Position numbers and translations under genes: made by a program. From assembly GCA_016522385.1 (NCBI GenBank), contig JAEKFU010000405.1, forward strand, positions 1 through 5,427: a stretch of 5,427 nucleotides of DNA. The letters are read 5' to 3'. The DNA is from Pseudomonadota bacterium (GTDB taxonomy: Bacteria > Pseudomonadota > Alphaproteobacteria > Rhizobiales > Aestuariivirgaceae). Within the stretch, counting starts at the first letter, position 1; each line of letters starts with the position of its first letter. Below the pieces are notes generated by a model. It was not told the origin of the DNA. It saw nothing but the letters and a program-made list of their open reading frames with translations, and did not search any database. Positions 1 to 5,425 of this stretch are shown here, one piece after another.

Positions 1-1
1 A

Positions 2-255
2 CATGAAACCGCCTTGCTGGCGATGACGGCGCAGAGGCTGGATCGCCCGGGCTCCAAGCTCGCCTGCCGTGAACGCTGGCTTGATCGGGTGTGGCTGCCT
101 GAGGCCAAGGATCTCGGGCTTTGTCAGCTCTACCGCGGCATGGTCCTTTTGGCCGAGCATGGCGATGCGATCGGGGAGGAGGTGTTCTGGAAAGGCGTCG
201 ATCTGTTCAAGCTCCCTGCAGCCTGACTTCGGGTGGACCTGATCTATGACCATGC
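2..255 (+). pseudogene. IS1634-like transposase, N-terminal remnant with in-frame stop
   Basis: The frame is open from the left edge, so the true start lies outside the window. It reads ETALLAMTAQRLDRPGSKL, then LYRGMVLLAEHGDAIGEEVF and a DLFKL segment. This resembles the region of IS1634-type DDE transposases that precedes the first catalytic Asp, usually written LF.LEVDLIFYDTT. A TGA at 224-226 interrupts the frame, but the same frame continues as VDLIYD at 233-250, so the lesion is a nonsense change and not a frameshift. Similarity stops right after that Asp: HAPT replaces the expected TT, and the end of cassette A follows. I infer that cassette A inserted into an already degraded or concurrently degraded transposase gene. 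The family call rests on remembered motifs. The product cannot be active. Confidence 0.6.
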
Positions 256-271
256 GCCGACGGTCGCGCGA

Positions 272-287
272 CATAGTGCATCCTTTT
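272..287 (-). promoter_or_regulatory. Shine-Dalgarno and ATG at the tip of cassette A, proposed detached start of orf1-A
   Basis: After the rec-A stop (289-291) the minus strand reads AAAAGGA (287-281), six bases, then ATG (274-272) followed by TCG CGC GAC CGT CG up to the inferred end of the element at 258. The spacing is ideal for translation initiation, yet as integrated it leads only into antisense transposase sequence. Cassette B has the equivalent site at its own tip, also with the element ending two bases into a codon. I infer that this is the start of orf1-A, joined to its body only when A is circular. The right junction of A is outside the window, so the frame of the join cannot be tested here. 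Confidence 0.5.
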
Positions 288-288
288 C

Positions 289-2088
289 TTAGAGACCTGG
301 CAGCTGCAACGTCTTATCATCTTGAAACTTCGCCATATTTCTTGGCCGTCGTGAGATTATTTCTCGGACACCTATCTGAACCGCCTCACTATCGAGCGCA
401 GCAACAGGTATCTTCCAGGGTGCCAGAGGCATGAGTTGAATGCCCGGAAGCACGCCTTCTCGGACGAGCTGGTGAACCGAATCGACGGAGATCTTGAGGC
501 GTTGTGCTGCAGCTGCGATGCCGATCGTCTCCGGAGAGGCAGCCGGGTCGAATGCGGCAATACCCAGACGCTCGCGGAGCTCGCGTACGCGGGCCGTCGT
601 CCATGTTTCGTCTTTCTGCGATTTGCAGCGCATCCTGTTCATGGTCACAGCAAGCTCGCGATCAGGCCATTGCCCGCCGAGCTTACGCATGACCTCGACA
701 GGACTATGCTGGTCAGTTGCAAATCCGTGGACGTTCTTGACCCGTGCGACCCTAAGCTCGGTATGTCGTCCGCCAACCCAATGAATGACGACCTTTACCT
801 CGTTGGCGGCATCATCGAGATCGATGACGACTTCCTGGATCAGGATATGCGTCAGCCTTTGCTTGGCCCGGGCATCAGTTGTGGGGGCGTTCCAAGCCAC
901 CGGCAGGTCATGCGCCAGCTGCATTAACGCGGCACGATCGGTCTCCGGGCGTGAAGCGGCTTCCGTCTCCAAATCGGCGATCCGCTGCTCAAGCTCGGCA
1001 ACGCGTTCCAATGCTGCATTCCACCGCGCCTCCAACGTGCGGGCAACATGGCGTTTGCCAGGATCGACCAGATCATAACGCCGTGACGCCAAGGAGGCTT
1101 CGTATTGGGCTTCCTCAAGCTCACCCTCCACAGCTTTTCGGACATCGGCAGCAGCCGTGGCAACCTGATCGGCAGCGAGGATCGCTGCTTCGACGGCGTG
1201 GTCTGATACGGCCTCCAGAATCTGTGCGGCAACCGCTCGGTCAACACGCAAACCGCCGATGCCGATGCAAAGCTCATCGGCAACCTGACTGTCTTTCCCG
1301 CGGCATTGGTAGCGATGAGTGCAGCTGGGCTGCGTTCTATAGAAGACCTGCATCATCCGGCCACAACGCCCACAACGCACCAGGCCGGTCAGCAGCGCGC
1401 GACCGCCGCGTGCCGCCTTGCGAGACCCCCGCTTTTGCATATGGGCATTTTCATCAAGCAGTTTTTGGTTCTCTTCAAACTGCTCCCAAGTGATGTAGCC
1501 TTGGTGATTGCCCTGCAGCAAGACGTCCCAATCCGACATAGATTTGCTATGACCGCTGGTCTTGCGTGCCCGGCCATCCACAACCTTGGTCCGATAGCTT
1601 CGCCTGCCAAAAGCGTAGGCGCCGGCATAGATCGGGCTCTTCAGCACCTGTATCACCGTGTGATAGGCTGGCGCTCGCCATTCGATCTTGTAGCTGGCCA
1701 GATTGCGGCGCACCACGGGTAGCTGAACCTGTGATTGTCTCATCCAGAGAACGACCTGACGTGCGCTGCCAAGTTCGCGAAACTTACGGAACAGGAGGTG
1801 GATCGCATCGGCGACACGCTCATCCGGATCCATCTCGATCTGTTCGGTCTCGCCCCAGCAATAGCCGGGCGGCAGGGTGAACCTCAACTCGCCGCGCTGA
1901 GCTTTAGAGTCTCGAGCCGCGATGCCGCGTTGGCGAAAAAGGCTCAGCTCATATTCCGACATCGTTCCCTTCAGGCCGAGTAACAAGCGGTCATTAATCA
2001 AGCGCGGATCATAAACACCGTCATGATCAATCACCAGGACACCGGCAAGAGCGCAGAGATCAATCAGGTGATGCCAGTCCCGACCATT
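289..2088 (-). pseudogene. rec-A, large serine recombinase, C-terminal part of interrupted gene
   Basis: This is codons 97-695 of rec-A, beginning at NGRDWHHLIDLC, where the other half (4647-4937) stops. In order it holds the end of the catalytic domain with GTMSEYELSLFRQR; a recombinase DNA-binding domain with EQIEMDPDERV and SPIYAGAYAFGRR; a zinc ribbon with CGRC, YQC and LC cysteines; a long charged coiled coil; and a C-terminal helix-turn-helix-like stretch (AAAQRLKISVDSVHQLVREG). It has no internal stop. The frame runs on upstream to 2172, so an automatic call would start there, but those 28 residues are cassette B sequence read backwards and match nothing in the family. It lacks the nucleophile Ser and cannot recombine DNA alone. 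Precise loss of B would rebuild a 695-residue protein, close to the 685 of rec-B. Confidence 0.85.
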
Positions 2089-2109
2089 CGAGGCGGTCCC
2101 ATACTGCCC
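2066..2109. other. Left attachment junction of cassette B
   Basis: The junction is centred on TT at 2087-2088. Sequence to the left is rec-A coding (antisense), and sequence to the right, from CGAGGCGGTCCC, is cassette B. The breakpoint is set by homology: on the minus strand AAT GGT CGG GAC TGG gives NGRDW, while the bases before it no longer encode the expected SRLAR. That segment is found at the other junction. The only sequence shared exactly at the two junctions is TT, consistent with the two-base crossover of serine recombinases. Confidence 0.8.
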
Positions 2110-2126
2110 GTTTCTGTGCCGGCGAA

Positions 2127-2561
2127 GTGTCGATTCATTACCGTTTCCATCCCCGGGCCGGCAGCCGCCCACAATTGATCCGACGTCATAGCTACCGCGG
2201 CCAGGCCATTCTGGTTGTGCGTCAGCCGGATGGGGTCATCAACCATCTTCCGGAATGGATGGCTCAGCCGCAGGCGGCTGACCTTTGTGTCCGGGAACAG
2301 CCGAGGTTTTCCCTGCAGCTTCTATCTGATTTGCGCGATCTGATAGGGGGCTTTCTTCTGGCGCCAACGGAATCGGCGACAGGAGAACAGAATGAGACAA
2401 TCAGGACAATGGAAGCCGAAACAGGGAAACCTGTTCGAACAGGACGGGCATCTTCTCCCGACGACGGCCCGGGAAGCGTTGCTGCCACTTCTGGCTGCGT
2501 TGATAGCGGCAGTTGTGGCATCCCCGCCGGTGGTGAAGAACCGGACAGGAGGCAGCGATGA
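2127..2561 (+). CDS. orf1-B, small DUF5372-like partner protein of the recombinase (5' end detached)
   Basis: The visible body from the GTG at 2127 encodes 144 residues. It begins SIHYRFHPRAGSRP, followed by an RRHSYRGQ segment, LPEWM, then CVREQPRFSLQLLSDLRDLI. It aligns with orf1-A (IEYPWHPFKGQRLR, ELPAWM). From memory this resembles DUF5372-type small proteins that accompany such recombinases; the function is unknown to me. The GTG has no Shine-Dalgarno. The frame is open from 2089 with no other start and continues unbroken through the joined ends of the circle to an ATG at 4634, giving a predicted 162-residue protein. The last 55 or so codons overlap orf2-B in another frame and look disordered; the stop TGA (2559-2561) overlaps the rec-B ATG as ATGA, suggesting translational coupling. 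Possible roles are directionality factor or recombinase partner. Confidence 0.65.
   Translation: MSIHYRFHPRAGSRPQLIRRHSYRGQAILVVRQPDGVINHLPEWMAQPQAADLCVREQPRFSLQLLSDLRDLIGGFLLAPTESATGEQNETIRTMEAETGKPVRTGRASSPDDGPGSVAATSGCVDSGSCGIPAGGEEPDRRQR
2381..2386 (+). promoter_or_regulatory. Ribosome binding site of orf2-B
   Basis: AGGAGA lies five bases before the ATG at 2392. It sits inside the orf1-B frame and supports orf2-B as a real, separately initiated gene. Confidence 0.65.
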
Positions 2562-2568
2562 CGATTGA
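2392..2568 (+). CDS. orf2-B, 58-residue conserved cassette protein
   Basis: The ATG follows AGGAGA by five bases. The product begins MRQSGQWKPKQGNLFEQ, has a hydrophobic, probably helical middle (REALLPLLAALIAAVV) and ends TGGSDDD. It corresponds to orf2-A, which is also 58 residues with a REALADLLLAAL helix and a GGND tail. In both cassettes its ATG is exactly 166 bases before the recombinase ATG, and its last 11 bases overlap the recombinase gene. The whole gene lies within the 3' part of orf1-B, one base out of phase. The function is unknown. Small size and position suggest an accessory factor of the recombinase, but nothing in the sequence proves it. Confidence 0.7.
   Translation: MRQSGQWKPKQGNLFEQDGHLLPTTAREALLPLLAALIAAVVASPPVVKNRTGGSDDD
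2547..2552 (+). promoter_or_regulatory. Ribosome binding site of rec-B
   Basis: A perfect AGGAGG lies five bases before the ATG at 2558, fixing that start. The orf1-B stop overlaps the same ATG. Confidence 0.85.
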
Positions 2569-4615
2569 TGCAAAGATCACGGCAGATCATCTGTCGCGCG
2601 CGGCCTATGTCTATGTGCGGCAATCGACGGCTGATCAGGTCCAGCACAATCTGGAGAGCCAGCGCCTTCAATATGCGCTGGCCGATCGCGCCAGGGCGTT
2701 GGGCTGGAGCATGATAGAATTGATCGACGACGATCTCGGGCGCTCTGCCGGTGGTGTCGACCGGCCGGGTTTCCAAAAGCTGCTGGCCGCGGTTTGTGCG
2801 AGCCAGGTCGGGTTGGTGCTTTCCATCGAAGCGTCTCGCCTTGCTCGCAACGGACGTGATTGGCATACACTGCTCGAATTCTGCGGCGTTGTCGGCTGCC
2901 TCCTGGGAGACCGGGAAGCGATCTACGATCCACGTCTTCCCAATGATCGTTTTGTGCTGGGGATGCAGGGCACGCTCAACGAGATGGAGCTTTCGATGCT
3001 GCGTCAACGCTCTTGGGAAGCGCAGCGACAGAAGGCAGGGCGCGGCGAATTGTTCACGTCGGTTGCCGTCGGCTACATAAGGGTCGGGCGCGATACGATC
3101 GAGATGGATCCCGATCAGCGCGTGCGCGATGCCATTGCCCTTGTGTTCAGCAAATTTGCTGTATTTGGGAGCATACGCCAGGTGCATCTGTGGTTCCGGC
3201 AAGAGGGGATTGCACTTCCGGTTGTATCGCACGGACCGACGGATCGCGAGGTGATCTGGAAATTGCCGGTCTACAACAGCGTCAAGAAGTTACTGACCAA
3301 CCCGGTTTATGCGGGTGCCTATGCTTACGGACGCACCACCAGCCGAACGCAGATTGAAAATGGGCACAAGCGCGTCGTGCGCGGGTTCAAGCGTGAGCAG
3401 GATGACTGGGACGTGTTGATCCGCGATCATCACGCCGGCTACATAACCTGGGATGAATACGAGAGAAACCAGCGGATGATTTGCGATAACGCCAACGGAA
3501 CGCGGGCGGCACGCGGAGCTGTGCGCCAGGGTGATGGATTACTGGCTGGCCTTCTGCGTTGCGGTCATTGCAGCCGCAAGCTTCAGGTCAATTATCGGGG
3601 GAAGCGTTCGGCGCGCTATCGCTGCCGGGGTGGTGAAGAGGAGGATGGAACACGATGTATCTCCTTCGGTGCCCTCCGTGTCGATGAGGCGGTTGGCGAG
3701 GCCGTCATCCGTGCGCTTCAACCGCATGGCGTGGAGGCAGCGCTACTGGCCATTGAAGAATCGGGCAAGGCCTCGTGCGAAGTTGTTCTGCAGGCGGAAC
3801 GGGCGCTTGAGGAAGCCCGGTTCCAAGCCGATCAGGCGCGCCGCCGGTATGAAGCGGTCGATCCCGACAACCGGCTTGTGGCCGACAATCTGGAGCGGCT
3901 GTGGAACACCCGCCTTGAGGCCGTGCAGGCGTGCGAGCAACGCGTTTCGGCGTTACAGACGCAATCTCGGCAGGAGCAGCTGATGCCTGACGAGCGAGCA
4001 GCTTACTTGGCTCTCGGCGCCGATCTGGAACGTGCCTGGCGGCATGAAGCAGGAACCTCGGAGATGCGCAAGCGTATTCTACGTGCGGCTCTTGTGGAGA
4101 TTATGGTGACCCTTCAGGACGACCGGATCAGGCTTCTTCTGCACTGGCAGGGCGGCGACCACACGGAATTGCTGGTTCGCAAGAATCGTACCGGCCGGCA
4201 TCGGATGGCGGCCGATGCAGACACCGAAGATCTGATCCGGGAGGTGGCCCGCATCATGCCTGACCGGTTGATCGTGGCGCTGCTCAATCGCGCCGGAAAG
4301 CGGACAGGGAAGGGCAACAGCTGGACCGAGGCGCGCCTGAAATCCTTCAGGTCCAACCACGATATTGCGGCCTATCGTGAAGGCGAAATGCAAGAGCGGG
4401 GCGAGTTAAAGCTGGCGCAAGCGGCGGAACAGCTGTCAATCAGCGAAAAAACCGTACGCCGCCTGATCCGCCGCGGCGTCATTCCGGCACGTCAGGCCTG
4501 CAAGGGCGCGCCCTGGGTGATCGATGCCAAAGCGCTGACAAACTGTGTGCCTAACTTGGAGGAAGAAGCTCCGCCGGCACACAATCCCCAACAAGAACTC
4601 TTTGATTCTCAATAA
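2558..4615 (+). CDS. rec-B, large serine recombinase (685 aa), intact
   Basis: This is the site-specific recombinase of cassette B, cutting DNA through a phosphoserine link. Residues 15-150 form the resolvase-like catalytic domain: AYVYVRQST has the likely nucleophile Ser23 and Arg21, then DDDLGRSAGG, RPGFQKLL, SRLARNGRDW (93-102) and GTLNEMELSMLRQR. A recombinase domain follows (about 150-300) with IEMDPDQRV and NPVYAGAYAYGRT. A zinc ribbon has Cys335, Cys338, Cys356 and Cys367. Residues about 400-475 are a charged coiled coil, as used for synapsis control in large serine integrases. Near 614-659 a helix-turn-helix-like segment (AAEQLSISEKTVRRLIRRG) resembles excisionase-type DNA binders. 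All key residues are present, so activity is expected. It is clearly related to rec-A but diverged throughout. It likely integrates and excises cassette B. Confidence 0.93.
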   Translation: MTIDAKITADHLSRAAYVYVRQSTADQVQHNLESQRLQYALADRARALGWSMIELIDDDLGRSAGGVDRPGFQKLLAAVCASQVGLVLSIEASRLARNGRDWHTLLEFCGVVGCLLGDREAIYDPRLPNDRFVLGMQGTLNEMELSMLRQRSWEAQRQKAGRGELFTSVAVGYIRVGRDTIEMDPDQRVRDAIALVFSKFAVFGSIRQVHLWFRQEGIALPVVSHGPTDREVIWKLPVYNSVKKLLTNPVYAGAYAYGRTTSRTQIENGHKRVVRGFKREQDDWDVLIRDHHAGYITWDEYERNQRMICDNANGTRAARGAVRQGDGLLAGLLRCGHCSRKLQVNYRGKRSARYRCRGGEEEDGTRCISFGALRVDEAVGEAVIRALQPHGVEAALLAIEESGKASCEVVLQAERALEEARFQADQARRRYEAVDPDNRLVADNLERLWNTRLEAVQACEQRVSALQTQSRQEQLMPDERAAYLALGADLERAWRHEAGTSEMRKRILRAALVEIMVTLQDDRIRLLLHWQGGDHTELLVRKNRTGRHRMAADADTEDLIREVARIMPDRLIVALLNRAGKRTGKGNSWTEARLKSFRSNHDIAAYREGEMQERGELKLAQAAEQLSISEKTVRRLIRRGVIPARQACKGAPWVIDAKALTNCVPNLEEEAPPAHNPQQELFDSQ
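2843..2869 (+). other. Site in rec-B resembling the cassette B target
   Basis: Compared in coding orientation with the reconstructed empty target in rec-A, this 27-base stretch matches at 20 positions, including the central AA core at 2849-2850 and GC.CGCAA.GG before it. It encodes the same LARNGRDWH motif. The similarity follows from shared ancestry of the two genes; whether the recombinase recognises it is unknown. Confidence 0.4.
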
Positions 4616-4647
4616 GGTAGAGAGGTGATCATTATGAACCCACGTCG
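4616..4647 (+). promoter_or_regulatory. Near-perfect Shine-Dalgarno and ATG at the tip of cassette B, proposed start of orf1-B
   Basis: After the rec-B stop (4613-4615) comes GAGGTGATC (4622-4630), matching nine bases of the complement of a typical 16S rRNA 3' end, then ATT and ATG at 4634. The codons ATG AAC CCA CGT CG reach the end of the element at 4647. Joining to TT and 2089 continues as CGT TCG AGG CGG, in frame with orf1-B. As integrated here, the same ATG reads a 48-codon antisense stretch of rec-A ending at a TGA at 4778-4780, which resembles no protein. I infer that this start serves orf1-B in the circle only. Confidence 0.72.
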
Positions 4648-4670
4648 TTGCGCGCCAGTCTCGACGCCTC
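4627..4670. other. Right attachment junction of cassette B
   Basis: The junction is centred on TT at 4648-4649. Left of it is the tip of cassette B and right of it is rec-A coding (antisense), whose minus strand reads GAGGCGTCGAGACTGGCGCGC and then AA. The rec-A frame leaves its family after LARN and reads DVGS then TAA inside the element. The rest of rec-A resumes at 2088. Confidence 0.8.
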
Positions 4671-4937
4671 GATACAGTACACCGCGCCAATCCTATCCGT
4701 GCAGACCGCCGTCATCAATTTCTGGAACCCCGGCCGCTCAATCAGGCCGGAACCCGAACGGCCCAAATCATCATCGATGACCATGACTGATGCGAACCCG
4801 GCTGCCTTGGCGGTGTCAGCCAAAGCATACTGCCGTCGTCGGCTCTCAGTGTTGTCGACGACTTGGCTCATGCTCGACTGGCGGATATAGACGGCAGCAC
4901 CGCGGCTAAAATGGTCAGGTGTGATCTTAGGCGTCAT
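4632..4937 (-). pseudogene. rec-A, N-terminal part of interrupted gene (catalytic Ser half)
   Basis: The start is the ATG at 4937, six bases after AGGAGG (4949-4944); an in-frame GTG at 4943 overlaps that ribosome site and is unlikely. The first 97 residues are genuine: the AAVYIRQSS motif has the nucleophile Ser21, then DDDLGRSGSG, RPGFQKLM and EASRLARN. Four alien residues (DVGS) from cassette B follow, and TAA at 4632-4634. The product would be a 101-residue half of a catalytic domain without the DNA-binding domains. It might be unstable, or might interfere with related recombinases; neither can be judged from sequence. Together with 289-2088 it accounts for the whole gene without loss. 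Confidence 0.85.
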
Positions 4938-5103
4938 TGCCACCCTCCTTCCTGTCGAGCTTTTCCGTTTGCAGGTTCAGGGCAGCCAGCAGCAGATCGG
5001 CCAAAGCTTCGCGTATTTCTCTTGGTCCCGGCATCGTCGGCGGTTCGGCCGTCTTGCGCTTCAGGTTCAAGGTGAGTTGTGATGGTGTCGTCTGGCGACT
5101 CAT
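4927..5103 (-). CDS. orf2-A, 58-residue conserved cassette protein
   Basis: The minus-strand frame starts at the ATG at 5103 (MSRQTTPSQLTLNL), has a helical centre (PREIREALADLLLAALNL) and ends RKEGGNDA at a TAA overlapping rec-A by 11 bases. It is the counterpart of orf2-B: the same length, the same 166-base distance to the recombinase ATG and the same phase relative to both neighbours. The sequence is only loosely similar, so the conserved geometry is the stronger argument. No clear Shine-Dalgarno was identified before it. It lies wholly within the orf1-A frame. The function is unknown, perhaps an accessory protein to the recombinase. Confidence 0.65.
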   Translation of the reverse strand: MSRQTTPSQLTLNLKRKTAEPPTMPGPREIREALADLLLAALNLQTEKLDRKEGGNDA

Positions 5104-5425
5104 CGACGGCCTCCTTCTTTATGGGAAGGCCTGATGATGCGTAATCTCCACTTCCCTGCGACAGGAGCGCCAGGATTGATGACAACTCGATCAGAGCATC
5201 GACCGTGACCAGCGGCGGACCGATCGTCAATCTTGAGCAGGCTGCCGCGTCACACATCCAGGCAGGAAGCTCGCGCGCAACGCCTGGCCGATCCTCGACC
5301 AGGAACACTTCCATGCCATCATTCTGTCGTGCGCTCCAACAAGCACGAAGACGCTGTCCCTTAAACGGATGCCATGGATATTCGATCCTGACGAACCGAA
5401 AACTGTATGCTGAATGTTGCTTGGT
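4934..5425 (-). CDS. orf1-A, DUF5372-like partner protein, 5' end outside the window or detached
   Basis: The frame is open from the right edge and reads SAYSFRFVRIEYPWHPFKGQ, then EVFLVEDRPG, ELPAWM and VTVDALIELSSILALL. It is the homologue of orf1-B (IHYRFHP, LPEWM). No ATG, GTG or TTG occurs between the edge and the ATG at 5314, and starting there would remove the conserved WHP region, so the real start is upstream. By analogy with cassette B it may lie at the other tip of cassette A (274). About 163 residues are visible. The C-terminal half is hydrophilic, overlaps orf2-A in another frame, and ends at a TGA that overlaps the rec-A ATG as ATGA. The function is unknown. Confidence 0.65.
   Translation of the reverse strand, partial: TKQHSAYSFRFVRIEYPWHPFKGQRLRACWSARQNDGMEVFLVEDRPGVARELPAWMCDAAACSRLTIGPPLVTVDALIELSSILALLSQGSGDYASSGLPIKKEAVDESPDDTITTHLEPEAQDGRTADDAGTKRNTRSFGRSAAGCPEPANGKARQEGGWQ
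4944..4949 (-). promoter_or_regulatory. Ribosome binding site of rec-A
   Basis: On the minus strand AGGAGG is followed by six bases and the ATG at 4937. This decides the start against the GTG at 4943. Confidence 0.8.

Larger units (their letters stand above)
2087..4647 (+). mobile_element. Cassette B: minimal serine recombinase element of about 2,561 bp
   Basis: The element lies between two TT dinucleotides (2087-2088, 4648-4649) inside rec-A and is oriented opposite to it. It contains only orf1-B, orf2-B and rec-B, with no cargo. Joining the flanks through one TT restores LARNGRDWHH in rec-A without any frame change, so the insertion looks clean and probably recent. When the two element ends are joined, the 21 bases on each side of TT form an imperfect inverted repeat (13 of 21 matching), as expected for an integrase site. 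No target duplication, terminal inverted repeats of IS type or DDE transposase is seen. I infer integration and excision by its own recombinase. Confidence 0.82.

Noticed and set aside
218..262. Frameshift in the transposase remnant
   Set aside because: Counting codons shows VDLIYD is in the same frame as the upstream part; the break is an in-frame TGA at 224-226.
436..927. 163-codon plus-strand open frame
   Set aside because: It lies opposite the coiled-coil and C-terminal coding region of rec-A and shows no motif; a shadow frame.
2089..2172. Minus-strand N-terminal 28 residues of the long rec-A frame as real protein
   Set aside because: They come from the tip and orf1 region of cassette B read antisense and do not resemble the catalytic domain found at 4647-4937.
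2264..3232. 322-codon minus-strand open frame across orf2-B and the start of rec-B
   Set aside because: It is antisense to clearly coding rec-B sequence, resembles no family and has repetitive Arg, Pro and Ser content typical of high-GC shadow frames.
4613..4650. Terminator after rec-B
   Set aside because: No stable GC stem followed by a T run was found; the space holds a ribosome site and the element end.
2073..4665. 12-base direct repeat flanking cassette B (2073-2084 and 4654-4665, 11 of 12 identical), suggesting a target duplication
   Set aside because: Collapsing the repeat would delete the ARNGRDW codons from rec-A, whereas joining at TT restores them. Both copies belong to the original gene, so this is probably chance repetition.
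4937..4943. GTG at 4943 as the start of rec-A
   Set aside because: It overlaps the AGGAGG ribosome site; the ATG at 4937 has proper spacing and matches the rec-B start.
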